Source: JAJRVH01 sp964505995
Lineage (GTDB): Bacteria > Pseudomonadota > Zetaproteobacteria > Mariprofundales > Mariprofundaceae
Reading direction: 5' to 3'
Length of the DNA: 28,431 nucleotides
NCBI GenBank assembly: GCA_964505995.1
Contig: CAZDLB010000006.1
Coordinates: forward strand, 1-28,431
The notes below the pieces were generated by a model. That model had not been told where the DNA came from. It was given only the letters and a program-made list of their open reading frames with translations, and ran no database searches. Below, in pieces: positions 8,659 through 17,527 of the stretch. Numbering within the stretch: position 1 is the stretch's first letter; each line of letters begins with the position of its first letter. A program made the position numbers and the translations under genes.

Positions 8659-10028
8659 GATTGCAGCTCCCGAACGGCCTTGGCGAAGGCGCGGCCGCGC
8701 TCGGCATAATCGCGGAACTGGTCCTGACTGGCCGCGGCCGGCGACAGCAGCACCGGAAGCCCGGGCTGGGCGTGGGCTGCGTGGCGCACGGCCTGTTCGA
8801 TCGTGCCGGCGATCGTTGTCGGCACGCCCGCCCTGCGGCAGAGCTCGGCATACTCCCTGGAGTCGCGCCCGATAACGAGGGCCTGGGCGACGTGCTGCGA
8901 TACGACCGGGATCAGCGCATCGAGGTTTGCGCCTTTCGACAGTCCGCCGCAGATCCAGACGACCTGATCGAAGGCGGCCAGCGCTGCCGCCGCGGCATCG
9001 GGATTCGTGGCCTTGGAATCGTCGAACCATTCGCGGTTGCCGATCACGCCAAGGGATTGCAGGCGATGGCTCAGGCCGTGGAACGAGGTCAGACACAGCC
9101 GGATGACCGAGGCGGACACGCCGTAATCGGCCGCCGTCTGGGCGGCCACGGCGAGATTGACATGCTGATGGCGGCCGCGCGCGGGCAGTTCCGAGGCGGG
9201 AATGCACTGGGTCTCCCCGTCCTGATGCCAGAAGATCCGCCAGGCGCCTTCATCGAGCATCTGCACACCGCAGATGAGCGTTTCCGGATCGCCGAAGCCG
9301 AAACGGCAGACACGCACGCCACGTCCGGCCAGTTCTTCTGCCAGCCCATGCCAGTGTGCGTCAGCCGGCAGCATGGCCGTATCCCCTTCGCGCTGGGCTG
9401 CAAACAGCCGGCATTTGGCTGCTTCATAGGCCGCGGCGCTGATGTGCATGTCGGCATGGTCCGGCTGCACATTGAGCAGCACGGCCCGGTTCGGGTGGAT
9501 GATGCGCGAGCGTTCGAGCTGGAAGCTGGAGAGCTCCAGCACGACGCGCCTGGGAGCTTCGCCATCGAGCAGTTCGAGCATCGGGCGACCGATGTTGCCT
9601 GCGGCCTCGATGCCGCCGGGAAGGGTATCCAGCAGCGTTGCGATCAGACTGACGGTCGTGGTCTTGCCATTGGTGCCGGTGACGGCAATCAGCTCGCCAT
9701 CGTAGGCCTCGCTGAACAGGTCCAGATCTCCGAGAAGCGGAACATTGGCCTGGCGCAGCCGCTCCAGGACCGGATGCTGCCAGCTGACGCCGGGGCTGAC
9801 GATGACGCGCGCGAACTGCGCCAGGACATCGGCGTTAAGTCTGCCGACATGCACCGGAACCTGAAGGGAGTCGGGAAGCTGGACCGGGTGTTCGTCAAAG
9901 CCTTCGCAGCCCTGTCCGAGACGGGTCAGATAGGCCGCGACGGCTTGGCCGGTTCGGCCCATGCCGATGATGGCGCTCATCGTGCTGCGGTCCGCTCCGG
10001 GGGACGTCGGCTTGATCATGACATTCAT
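8655..10028 (-). CDS. murD: UDP-N-acetylmuramoyl-L-alanine--D-glutamate ligase
   Basis: Cytoplasmic Mur ligase that adds D-glutamate to UDP-MurNAc-L-Ala. The product is 457 aa. The N-terminal Rossmann part has IIGMGRTGQAVAAYL; the ATPase domain has the P-loop GTNGKTTTVS and the LELSSFQL and PDHADMH segments with the conserved AK lysine downstream; the C-terminal part has DDSKATNPDAAAAAL and SPAAASQDQFRDYAERG. The start overlaps the mraY stop and the stop overlaps the ftsW start, both as ATGA. It has slightly variant forms of some motifs (PDHADMH where PDHLDRH is usual), but all core catalytic positions appear kept. Confidence 0.97.
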   Translation of the reverse strand: MNVMIKPTSPGADRSTMSAIIGMGRTGQAVAAYLTRLGQGCEGFDEHPVQLPDSLQVPVHVGRLNADVLAQFARVIVSPGVSWQHPVLERLRQANVPLLGDLDLFSEAYDGELIAVTGTNGKTTTVSLIATLLDTLPGGIEAAGNIGRPMLELLDGEAPRRVVLELSSFQLERSRIIHPNRAVLLNVQPDHADMHISAAAYEAAKCRLFAAQREGDTAMLPADAHWHGLAEELAGRGVRVCRFGFGDPETLICGVQMLDEGAWRIFWHQDGETQCIPASELPARGRHQHVNLAVAAQTAADYGVSASVIRLCLTSFHGLSHRLQSLGVIGNREWFDDSKATNPDAAAAALAAFDQVVWICGGLSKGANLDALIPVVSQHVAQALVIGRDSREYAELCRRAGVPTTIAGTIEQAVRHAAHAQPGLPVLLSPAAASQDQFRDYAERGRAFAKAVRELQS

Positions 10029-11095
10029 CGGATCTTCAGCGTGGACAGCGCCACGAGCGCCAGGATCATCGAGATGATCCAGAAGCGCACGATGACCTTG
10101 GGCTCTGCCCAGCCCTTGAGTTCGAAATGGTGATGAATCGGCGCCATGCGGAAGACGCGCCGGCCGGTCATCCTGAAGCTGGCGACCTGCACGATGACCG
10201 AAACGGCTTCAAGCACGAACAGGCCGCCGGCGATGGCCAGCAGGAACTGCTGATGCACGGCGCTGGCGACAAAGCCGAGCGCGCCCCCGAGTGCCAGCGC
10301 GCCGACATCGCCCATGAAGACCTGGGCCGGATAGGTGTTGAACCACAGAAATCCCAGGCAGGCGCCGACGATGGCGCCGCAGAACACCGCCAGTTCGCCG
10401 GCGCCGGAAACATGCGGGATCATCAGATAGGCCGCAAAATGGGCATGGCCGGCGAGATAGACGACGACGGCGAGGGCGCTGGCCACCATGAATGTCGGCG
10501 CAACCGCGAGACCATCCAGTCCGTCGGTCAGGTTCACCGCGTTGGAACTGCCGATCAGCACGAAGATCACGAACAGCGGATAGAACCAGCCCATGTCCCA
10601 CTGGATGTTGAAGAACGGGATGTCCACGACCGGATCGGTCAACAGGCTCAGGCCGATGGCGGCGATGCCGCCGAACAGCAGCTGCAGCGCCAGTTTCCAG
10701 CGCCCGGCCAGCCCCTTCGGGTTGTCCTTGATCAGCTTCAGGTAGTCATCCCACCAGCCGATGGCGCCGTAGCCCAGGGTCACCAGCAGCGCCAGCCAGA
10801 CCAGCGCATTGGTCAGATCGGCCCACAGCAACGTGGCAATGCTCAGCGACATCAGGATCAGCAGGCCGCCCATCGTCGGCGTGCCGGCCTTCAGCAGGTG
10901 CGATTCCGGGCCGTCATGACGGATCGGCTGTCCCTTGGACTGATGGCGCTTCAGCCATTCGATGAAGCGGGGGCCGAGGATCCAGCAGATCAGCAGCGAG
11001 GTGATCAGCGCATACACCGTGCGGAAGGTGATGTACTGGAAGAGATTGAAGGCCGAGATGCGGTCGGCCAGCGGGTAGAGGAGATTATACAGCAT
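10025..11095 (-). CDS. mraY: Phospho-N-acetylmuramoyl-pentapeptide transferase
   Basis: Integral membrane enzyme that transfers phospho-MurNAc-pentapeptide to undecaprenyl phosphate, making lipid I. The 356-aa product has about ten membrane helices. Visible catalytic features are the paired aspartates in GWWDDYLKL (D116, D117), NLTDGLDGLA (188-197), the Mg-site aspartate in FMGDVGALALGG (D263), and the histidine triad in APIHHHFELKGW (321-323). The ATG at 11095 gives the expected N-terminus (MLYNLLYPLA). It lies inside the last codons of murF, an 11-bp overlap. MraY normally reads GDVGSLALG at the Mg-site loop, so serine to alanine is a small deviation. Confidence 0.98.
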   Translation of the reverse strand: MLYNLLYPLADRISAFNLFQYITFRTVYALITSLLICWILGPRFIEWLKRHQSKGQPIRHDGPESHLLKAGTPTMGGLLILMSLSIATLLWADLTNALVWLALLVTLGYGAIGWWDDYLKLIKDNPKGLAGRWKLALQLLFGGIAAIGLSLLTDPVVDIPFFNIQWDMGWFYPLFVIFVLIGSSNAVNLTDGLDGLAVAPTFMVASALAVVVYLAGHAHFAAYLMIPHVSGAGELAVFCGAIVGACLGFLWFNTYPAQVFMGDVGALALGGALGFVASAVHQQFLLAIAGGLFVLEAVSVIVQVASFRMTGRRVFRMAPIHHHFELKGWAEPKVIVRFWIISMILALVALSTLKIR

Positions 11096-12449
11096 GGGCC
11101 TTCTCCTCCGGCTGGCTGGCCAGCAGTTCGACGATGCGCGCAAGCCCCATGCTGTGCGAGGCCTTGACCAGCACGGTTGCGCCATGGGGCAGCGGTGTCC
11201 GCCGCAGCTGCTCCAGCGCTTCGTCAACGTCCGCGAACCACCGGGCCTGCGGCCGGGTCTCGGCCAGCAGGCGCATCTGCGGGCCGATCAGGATCAGCTG
11301 CTCGATGTCGCCGGGGTCCAGCGAGCGATGGGCGGCCTCGCTGGCCTCGCCGAGTTCGGCCATGTCGCCGAGGATGGCGATGCGCGGCGGCTTCAGGGCG
11401 GCCAGCGTGTCCAGCGCGGCCTGCATCGAGGCCGGGTTGGCGTTGTAGCTGTCATCAAGAATGCGCACGGCATTGGCGCCGGCATGCATGCGCATGCGTC
11501 CCGGTTCCGGCTGCCAGTCCCGCAGGGCCTGGGCGGCCGATTCGAGGCTCACAGGCCGGCCGGCTTCGGCCAGCACGCGCAGCAGGATGCCGGCGGCCAG
11601 CGCGATGTTGGCCGCCCAGTGCCTGGCCGGCAGCGCCAGCTCAAGCGCGGCCCTTTCCAGCCCATGACCGAGCTGCAGATGCCGGCCGGCAAGCTCCCAA
11701 ATCACGGCGGATTCGGCGGTGAGCCGGTCTGCCGGGGCCTTTACACCTGCGGCGGCGAGCTGTGCGCTGACGCCTTCGCCGAGCGCCACCCAGCCGCCGG
11801 GGCGGACATGATCGAGCAGAATGGCCTTTTCACGGGCAATTCCATGCAGGCCGCCGAGGCCGGCGGCATGCGCCGGCGCCAGGCCGGTGAGCACGGCGAT
11901 ATCCGGACGCACGATGCGCGCCAGCCGCTGCATTTCGCCGATCTCGCTGATGCCGCATTCGACGATGCCGAAGTCCGCATCCGCCCCGATGGACAGCAGT
12001 GTTTTGGGCACGCCGATCAGGTTGTTCAGGTTCGCCTTCGTCGCACCCACGCTGAAGCCGAGCCGCTTGAGCGCATGCGCCAGCAGCGAGCGCAGGCTGG
12101 TCTTGCCGAAGGATCCGGTGATGGCGATCAGGCGGGTGGCTTCCAGCCGGTCGCGCCAGCAGGCGGCGATTTCGCCGAGGGCCGCCAGCGTATCCGTCAC
12201 CTCCAGTTGCGGCACATCCAGATCCCGCCACAGCGACATGCCCGCCGAATCGCCGATCATCGCACAGGCGCGATCGGCCACATCGCGGCCGAAGGCATGG
12301 CCGTCGAAATGCGGTCCGCGCAGGGCCAGGAAGGCCTGGCCGGCCTTGAAGTCGCGGCTGTCGGTGGCGATGGCCTCAATGCATGCCGGCGGCTGCCCAT
12401 GCCAGTGGCCGCCGGTGGCCGCGCGAATCGCATCACTGCTCAGGCGCAT
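11085..12449 (-). CDS. murF: UDP-N-acetylmuramoyl-tripeptide--D-alanyl-D-alanine ligase
   Basis: Mur ligase that adds the D-Ala-D-Ala made by DdlB to complete the UDP-MurNAc-pentapeptide. The product is 454 aa. It has TDSRDFKAGQAFLAL in the substrate domain, the P-loop GSFGKTSLRSLL (112-123), KANLNNLIGVPKTLL (138-152), and LDDSYNANPASMQAAL and ILGDMAELGE in the C-terminal domain. The segment ECGISEIGEM (164-173) replaces the more usual E-x-GAN-x-x-GEI form. The ATG at 12449 overlaps the 3' end of murE by 10 bp and begins the conserved domain; the open frame upstream runs inside murE and is not part of the gene. Confidence 0.95.
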   Translation of the reverse strand: MRLSSDAIRAATGGHWHGQPPACIEAIATDSRDFKAGQAFLALRGPHFDGHAFGRDVADRACAMIGDSAGMSLWRDLDVPQLEVTDTLAALGEIAACWRDRLEATRLIAITGSFGKTSLRSLLAHALKRLGFSVGATKANLNNLIGVPKTLLSIGADADFGIVECGISEIGEMQRLARIVRPDIAVLTGLAPAHAAGLGGLHGIAREKAILLDHVRPGGWVALGEGVSAQLAAAGVKAPADRLTAESAVIWELAGRHLQLGHGLERAALELALPARHWAANIALAAGILLRVLAEAGRPVSLESAAQALRDWQPEPGRMRMHAGANAVRILDDSYNANPASMQAALDTLAALKPPRIAILGDMAELGEASEAAHRSLDPGDIEQLILIGPQMRLLAETRPQARWFADVDEALEQLRRTPLPHGATVLVKASHSMGLARIVELLASQPEEKAHAV

Positions 12450-13948
12450 GCCCGCATCCCCTTGGCCCGAAGATATTTTTCGGCGATTTCGCGGTCGCTC
12501 CACGGAATGCGCGTGCCGGCGATTTCCATGTAGGCCTCGTGCCCCTTGCCGGCAATGACCAGCGTATCCCCCGGCTGCAGCGCCTCGATGGCCTCGGCAA
12601 TCGCCTTTTCGCGATCCAGCTGCAGGCGGATCTCCGCCGCATAGGGACGCGGGATGCCATGCTCGATCTCCGAGGCAATGACCTCCGGCAGCTCCCCGCG
12701 GGGGTTGTCCGTCGTGATCCATACTACATCGGCGAGCTCGGCCGCCGTTTCACCCATCTGCGGGCGCTTCTCCCGATCGCGCTCGCCGCCGCAGCCGAAC
12801 ACCACCATCAACCGCTTGCGCGTCAGGGAACGCGCGGTCCTCAGGCAGCGTTGCAGGGCTTCCGGCGTATGCGCATAGTCGATAAAGACCTGCCAAAGCC
12901 CGGCCGCCATGTCCTGCATGCGGCCCGGCGGCGCGCTCAGGCCGTTCAGCAGCGCCGGAAGGTGGCGGAATTCGACGCCGGGCAGTCCCAGCAGGGTCAG
13001 TGCGACACAGGCGATATTCTCGGCATGAAAATCGCCCAGCGGGATGTCCTCGATCAGAATCTCGTCATCGCCCCAGGCCAGCCGCACCATGCCCGGCAGC
13101 TCCTGCTCCCAGCGCAGGTCGATACCATCGCGATGCAGGCCCCGGCCGTACCATCGCGTGCCCTCGGGGGCGCGGGCGCAGATGTCCTCGTGGTCGGCAT
13201 TGGCGATGACCTGGCCACCGGCTTGGGCCACGCGATGGACGAAATCCGCCTTCGTGGCCAGGTAGTTGGCATAGCCGCCGTGGTCCTGCAGGTGGTCATG
13301 GCCCATGCTGGTCCACACCGCGATATCGAAATCGATGCCGGCGATGCGTTGCTGGGCGATGCCGTGCGAGGAGATCTCGCTGACGAGGTTTGCAACACCC
13401 TGTTCCGCGGCCGCCGCCAGCAGGGCATGCATCGTCAGCAGAGCCGGCGTCGTATTGCCGATGTCCCGGATCTGCCCCTCATCCTGAACCAGGCCCAGGG
13501 TGCCCGTGCTCCAGCTTCGCTGCTGCAGGCGCCGGCCCAATGCCTCGCGCAGCATCCAGGCGACACTGGTCTTTCCGTCGGTGCCCGTGATGCCGATCAT
13601 GCGGACCGACGTCTGCTCGGTATCGAACCAGCGGCGCAGCCATTGCCCGAGTTCCTCCATCGAAGCCAGCTGCAACAGCGGCAGCTCCGTTTTCACCGGC
13701 AGGCCGACGCTGATGACCGCATGCGCGCCGTTGGCCTCGGCCATGCGCGCATAGTCGCTGGCGAAACGCTCGCAGCGCGGCAGGCAGACAAAGGCATAGC
13801 CCGGACGCACCTCGCGCGAATCGTCGGTCAGACCGCAAAGCTGCACATCCCCCGCCGGACCGGGCCTGAGCATGCCCAGACCTTGGCTCAGCTGCATCAG
13901 CGAGTGCAGCCGGTCCAGTTCCGGAAAGAGCGTGTGCGGATCAGTCAT
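12440..13948 (-). CDS. murE: UDP-MurNAc-tripeptide synthetase (meso-diaminopimelate-adding)
   Basis: Mur ligase that adds the third residue of the stem peptide. The product is 502 aa. The P-loop is GTDGKTSVA (122-130). SEISSHGIAQQR is present, as is the lysine expected to be carbamylated (K233 in ATKADF). The motif DNPR at 414-417 is the known hallmark of enzymes using meso-diaminopimelate, and GKGHEAYME (467-475) supports the C-terminal domain. Two motifs differ from the common form: GTDGKT for GTNGKT, and GHDHLQDHG for SRDHLDYHG. The ATG at 13948 overlaps the ftsI stop by 8 bp. The upstream open frame lies within ftsI and was excluded. Confidence 0.96.
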   Translation of the reverse strand: MTDPHTLFPELDRLHSLMQLSQGLGMLRPGPAGDVQLCGLTDDSREVRPGYAFVCLPRCERFASDYARMAEANGAHAVISVGLPVKTELPLLQLASMEELGQWLRRWFDTEQTSVRMIGITGTDGKTSVAWMLREALGRRLQQRSWSTGTLGLVQDEGQIRDIGNTTPALLTMHALLAAAAEQGVANLVSEISSHGIAQQRIAGIDFDIAVWTSMGHDHLQDHGGYANYLATKADFVHRVAQAGGQVIANADHEDICARAPEGTRWYGRGLHRDGIDLRWEQELPGMVRLAWGDDEILIEDIPLGDFHAENIACVALTLLGLPGVEFRHLPALLNGLSAPPGRMQDMAAGLWQVFIDYAHTPEALQRCLRTARSLTRKRLMVVFGCGGERDREKRPQMGETAAELADVVWITTDNPRGELPEVIASEIEHGIPRPYAAEIRLQLDREKAIAEAIEALQPGDTLVIAGKGHEAYMEIAGTRIPWSDREIAEKYLRAKGMRACA

Positions 13949-15848
13949 CGAGCCACACCTCCAGCAGATCGCCTTCCTCCAGGCCGAGCAGCTGCAACGG
14001 ATGCTGCCGCACCACCCAGCCGGAGCCATGGACCTTCAGCTTCCAGCCGCGGGCGGCGGCCAGTCGCCGCACCTCGCGCAGCGACATGCCGATCGCGTCC
14101 TGGCCGGGCACGGCGTCGGCGACATCGGCGATGCGCATCGTCTGCCAGCCGTCCTCGCTGGCCGGGCTTTCACTGGTGGCCGGAATGCCGAGATAGGGAA
14201 GGGCGTTGGCCGCGATATTGCGGAAGATCGGGGCCGCCACCTGGCCTCCGTAGATGCTCTTCTGCGGCTCATCGACGACGACGGCGATGACCAGGCGCGG
14301 GCGATCGGCCGGGGCCATGCCGGCAAAGACGGCGGTGAATCGGTCACTGTTGTAGCTGCCGTAGCGGTCCGGCTTCTGGGCCGTCCCGGTCTTGCCGGCG
14401 ACGCGATAGCCAGCCGGCACAGCCTTGTGACCGGTGCCATCGGGACTGGTGGCATATTCGAGCATGCGGCGCACCTGCCGGGCGATGGAAGCCGGCAGAA
14501 CTCGCCGCTGCCGGGCATTAGCCGTTGGAGCGTCGTCGATGATCCTGGGGCGGATCAGAACTCCGTCATTGGCCAGAACGGAAAATGCCGTTGCAAGCTG
14601 CAACGGCGTCACGGCGATGCCCTGTCCGAAGGCGATGTTGGCCGTTTCCACCGGCCCCCATCGCTCCGCCGGCAGGACGATGCCGGGCGATTCGCCGGAG
14701 AGTCCGATGCGCGTTCGCTGGCCGAAGCCGACATCGCGAAGCATCGTATACAGAGGCTGCACGCCGATATCCAGCGCCAGCTTCGCCGCGCCGATATTGC
14801 TGGATTTCGCAAGCAGCCCCGTCAGATCAAGCCAGCCCTCGGCATGGTCGTCATGAATCACGTGATCGGCCACCTGCATGGCGCCGTTCTCGCAGAAGAT
14901 CCTCGAATCCGGCTGCCAGTGTCCGGATTTCAGCGCCGCGGCGACCGTGAACGGCTTCAGCGTCGAGCCGGGCTCGAAGACATCGGTAATGGCGCGATTG
15001 CGCCATTCGGAGGGTTGAAAGCTGCGGAAGTCGTTTGGATTGAATCCCGGCCAGCTGACCATGGCCAGCACCGCGCCATCCTCCGGGCGCAGTACGACGA
15101 CCGAACCGCCCCTGGCCTGCTGGCGGCGAATGCCGTCGGCCAGCGCCGCATAGGCAATGCTCTGGATCGTGGCATCGATCGTCAGTTTCAGGGAACGCCC
15201 GGGCGTCGGTTCCCGCAGCCAGACGCCGCCGGGCAGCGAATGCCCGCGCGCATCGCGACGAACCTGACGGATGCCGGGTTCGCCGGCCAGCTGCCTGTCG
15301 AAGGCGCGCTCGATGCCCTCCAGACCATGGCCATCAATGCCGACGAATCCCAGCAGATGGCCGGTCTCGGGCCCTAGCGGATGATAGCGGCGCCACTCGG
15401 TTTCCCTGCGAATCCCGGGGATATTCAGTGCCATGACCTTCTCGGCCGTGGCCGGCGTCACTTGCCGCGCAAGCCAGACAAAGCCTTTTCTTCCCTTCAG
15501 CCTGGCACTCAGCCGGGACGGCGATATGCCCAGCGCGCCGGCTAGCCGTGGAATCTCGCCCTCGGGGACCTCGTCGGCCATCGCCGCGATCGACGGAACC
15601 TCCACGCTTTCCGCCAGGATACGCCCCCTGGCGTCGGTGATGTTGCCGCGCGGCGCAAGGGCGGTGTACTGGCGATAGCGCTGCTTCTCCGCCTTGGCGG
15701 CCAGTTCATCGGCCTGAAGCCATTGCAGGTCCACCGCGCGGATCGCGAGCAGCGCAATCCCCAGACCCAGCAGGCCGGCCACGGCCTCGATGCGCCGGCG
15801 GATATGGCGCTGATCCCTCGCCGGGGCGGAAACGGGAGCGTGGCTCAT
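13941..15848 (-). CDS. ftsI: Septal transpeptidase FtsI (PBP3) with C-terminal PASTA domain
   Basis: Monofunctional class B penicillin-binding protein that cross-links septal peptidoglycan with FtsW. The product is 635 aa, about 45 longer than E. coli FtsI. There is a cytoplasmic tail, one membrane helix (about 22-44), the pedestal domain (RGNITDARGRILAES, 67-81), and the transpeptidase domain with the catalytic motifs STLK (S295, K298), SSN (349-351) and KTGT (486-489). Residues about 583-634 look like a PASTA domain: IGMSLREVRRLAAARGWKL, then VVRQHP and GDLLEVWL. PASTA is usual in Gram-positive PBPs and absent from enteric FtsI. The start overlaps the ftsL stop as ATGA. Confidence 0.97.
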   Translation of the reverse strand: MSHAPVSAPARDQRHIRRRIEAVAGLLGLGIALLAIRAVDLQWLQADELAAKAEKQRYRQYTALAPRGNITDARGRILAESVEVPSIAAMADEVPEGEIPRLAGALGISPSRLSARLKGRKGFVWLARQVTPATAEKVMALNIPGIRRETEWRRYHPLGPETGHLLGFVGIDGHGLEGIERAFDRQLAGEPGIRQVRRDARGHSLPGGVWLREPTPGRSLKLTIDATIQSIAYAALADGIRRQQARGGSVVVLRPEDGAVLAMVSWPGFNPNDFRSFQPSEWRNRAITDVFEPGSTLKPFTVAAALKSGHWQPDSRIFCENGAMQVADHVIHDDHAEGWLDLTGLLAKSSNIGAAKLALDIGVQPLYTMLRDVGFGQRTRIGLSGESPGIVLPAERWGPVETANIAFGQGIAVTPLQLATAFSVLANDGVLIRPRIIDDAPTANARQRRVLPASIARQVRRMLEYATSPDGTGHKAVPAGYRVAGKTGTAQKPDRYGSYNSDRFTAVFAGMAPADRPRLVIAVVVDEPQKSIYGGQVAAPIFRNIAANALPYLGIPATSESPASEDGWQTMRIADVADAVPGQDAIGMSLREVRRLAAARGWKLKVHGSGWVVRQHPLQLLGLEEGDLLEVWLDD

Positions 15849-16105
15849 GGGCGGATGACCTGCATCGGCCGGGGCGGGGCCATGTGCAGCTGCTTCTGCG
15901 CGATTTCGCGCAGGCGCTCGGGGCGCGTCAGGCTGGCGATCTCCAGCTTCAGCTTGCTGGTATCCAGCGCCAGCTGCTGCTTCTCGGACTGCAGTCTCTG
16001 CATGGCCTGCGAGGTTTCATAGCGCAGGTGCGACAGCCAGATCTGGGCGGCGGCCATCAGTCCCAGGACCAGCCCCAGGGCGATGGCGGGAATGAGCCGG
16101 TTCAT
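15845..16105 (-). CDS. ftsL: Cell division protein FtsL
   Basis: Small bitopic membrane protein that forms a complex with FtsB and FtsQ and helps activate FtsWI. The product is 86 aa, with one N-terminal membrane helix (about 4-25), a charged coiled-coil segment (about 27-65), and the common proteobacterial ending PPRPMQVIRP. Sequence identity within the family is low, so position between rsmH and ftsI carries much of the call. The ATG at 16105 overlaps the rsmH stop (ATGA) and the stop overlaps the ftsI start in the same way. The frame is open further upstream inside rsmH but shows no conserved extension. Confidence 0.93.
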   Translation of the reverse strand: MNRLIPAIALGLVLGLMAAAQIWLSHLRYETSQAMQRLQSEKQQLALDTSKLKLEIASLTRPERLREIAQKQLHMAPPRPMQVIRP

Positions 16106-17058
16106 CGTTCGCCTCCCGATGGCAGGCGTTCGGCCACGCGCAGACGGGAGGAGCGGCTGCGGGGGTTGGATGCCAGCTCCTCCGCGTCCGGGCGAATCGG
16201 CTTCTTGTGAATCCAGCGCATCGTCGGCGTGCGGCCGCAGACGCAGACGGGCATCTGCGGCGGACAGGTGCAGGGATGCACCTCGGACTCGATCAGGTCG
16301 CGTACCCGCCGGTCCTCGCCGGAATGGAACGAAATGACCGCCAGGCGCCCGCCGGGAAGCAGATGCTTCATCGCCGCGCGCACGCCGATTTCGATCTGCT
16401 CGGCCTCGCTGTTGACCCACATGCGCAGGGCCTGGAAGGTGCGCGTGGCCGGGTGCGTGCTGCCATGACGGGCCGCAGGCGGTACGGCATGGAAGCAGAC
16501 GTTTTCCAGATCGCGGGTCGTGTGCAGCCGGTCTTCCCTGAGCGCCCGGAGAATGGCGCGGGCAATGCGGCGCGAATGTCGCTCATCGCCATAGCGATAG
16601 ATGATGTCCGCCAGCTCGCGCTCGTTGACATGCGCCAGCATGCGCTCCAGCGGCAGACCGCTTTGCGGGTCCATGCGCATGTCCAGCGGCCCGTTCTTCG
16701 TGAACGAGAAGCCACGCGAGGCATCGTCCACCTGCGGGGATGAAATGCCGAGGTCAAAGCCGATGCCGTTCACCGCGTCCCATCCCATGGCCGCAAGGGC
16801 GCGCTCGAGGCTGGCGAAATCGGCATGGCGGATCGTGAAGCGCGGATCCTGCGCGGCGAGCCTTTCGCCTTCCGCCACGGCCTCGGGGTCGCGGTCCAGC
16901 GCCAGCAGCCTCCCCCGGTCGGAGAGCCGCTCAAGGATGGCGCGGCTGTGACCACCGCGTCCGAAGGTGCAGTCGACATAGCGACCATCCGGATCGGTAA
17001 GCAGCGCGGCCACGAAAGCGTCGCGCAGAACCGGGATATGCGCTTGGCCGTCGCCCAC
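16102..17058 (-). CDS. rsmH: 16S rRNA (cytosine-1402-N4)-methyltransferase RsmH
   Basis: S-adenosylmethionine enzyme that methylates N4 of C1402 in 16S rRNA; the second gene of dcw clusters, formerly mraW. The product is 318 aa. It begins AHIPVLRDAFVAALL, followed by the SAM loop VDCTFGRGGHSRAIL (28-42) and the LALDRDPEA acidic loop. FDLGISSPQVDDASRGFSF, AVISFHSGEDRRVRDLI and the C-terminal SNPRSRSSRLRVAER are classic signatures. The start is a GTG at 17058 one base after the mraZ stop; an ATG two bases upstream is in another frame. Its own Shine-Dalgarno is weak, which fits coupling to mraZ translation. Confidence 0.97.
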   Translation of the reverse strand: MGDGQAHIPVLRDAFVAALLTDPDGRYVDCTFGRGGHSRAILERLSDRGRLLALDRDPEAVAEGERLAAQDPRFTIRHADFASLERALAAMGWDAVNGIGFDLGISSPQVDDASRGFSFTKNGPLDMRMDPQSGLPLERMLAHVNERELADIIYRYGDERHSRRIARAILRALREDRLHTTRDLENVCFHAVPPAARHGSTHPATRTFQALRMWVNSEAEQIEIGVRAAMKHLLPGGRLAVISFHSGEDRRVRDLIESEVHPCTCPPQMPVCVCGRTPTMRWIHKKPIRPDAEELASNPRSRSSRLRVAERLPSGGER

Positions 17059-17059
17059 A

Positions 17060-17491
17060 TCACAGGCCCAGTTCGAAATCCCTGGCCAGGGCCAGGTCGG
17101 CTTCCAGCTGTTTGTCCCAGCTGGCCTTGTCCCAGATCTCGAAGGTTTCGCCGGCGCCGGCGAACTGGATGGTGCGACTCATACGGGCGTATTCCCGCAT
17201 GCTGGGCGCAATCAGCACTCGCCCCTGGCGGTCCGGCGTATATTCCTGCGCGGAACTGATGACGATGCGCTTGAAGGCCCGCAGCTGCGGACTGGGAGGC
17301 GTGGCGGCGATGCGGGCCTGAAGCCGTTTCCATTCGCGCATCGGGTAGGCGACGAGATAGCGAGCGTGTGGCGAGCGGGTGATGACGATGCGCTCGTCGG
17401 CATGGTGGGACTTCAGCGTGTCACGGAAGGCGGCAGGGATGCTGACGCGGCCCTTGTCGTCCATGTTGTTGCTGTATTCGCCCTGGAACAT
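17060..17491 (-). CDS. mraZ: Transcriptional regulator MraZ
   Basis: DNA-binding regulator with two AbrB/SpoVT-like halves that, in E. coli, represses its own dcw promoter. The product is 143 aa. It starts MFQGEYSNNMDDKGRVSIPA and has the two family DxxGR motifs, DDKGR (11-15) and DRQGR (87-91). The frame is open 14 codons further upstream, but the ATG at 17491 gives the canonical N-terminus and has a GGGAG site just before it. It is the first gene of the cluster. The promoter upstream carries a set of TGG boxes at a 10-bp period, the type of site MraZ is known to bind, so autoregulation is likely. Confidence 0.97.
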   Translation of the reverse strand: MFQGEYSNNMDDKGRVSIPAAFRDTLKSHHADERIVITRSPHARYLVAYPMREWKRLQARIAATPPSPQLRAFKRIVISSAQEYTPDRQGRVLIAPSMREYARMSRTIQFAGAGETFEIWDKASWDKQLEADLALARDFELGL

Positions 17492-17527
17492 TGCTCTCCC
17501 AGCCTCCCGAGAGGGGATGGATAAATT

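Noticed and set aside
12383..14290. Long open frame (635 codons) on the plus strand opposite murE and ftsI, and similar long antisense frames over most dcw genes
   Set aside because: GC-rich coding DNA often leaves the antisense codon-aligned frame open. The products are low-complexity, rich in H, A, G, D and Q, with no recognisable motif, while the minus strand carries complete conserved genes.
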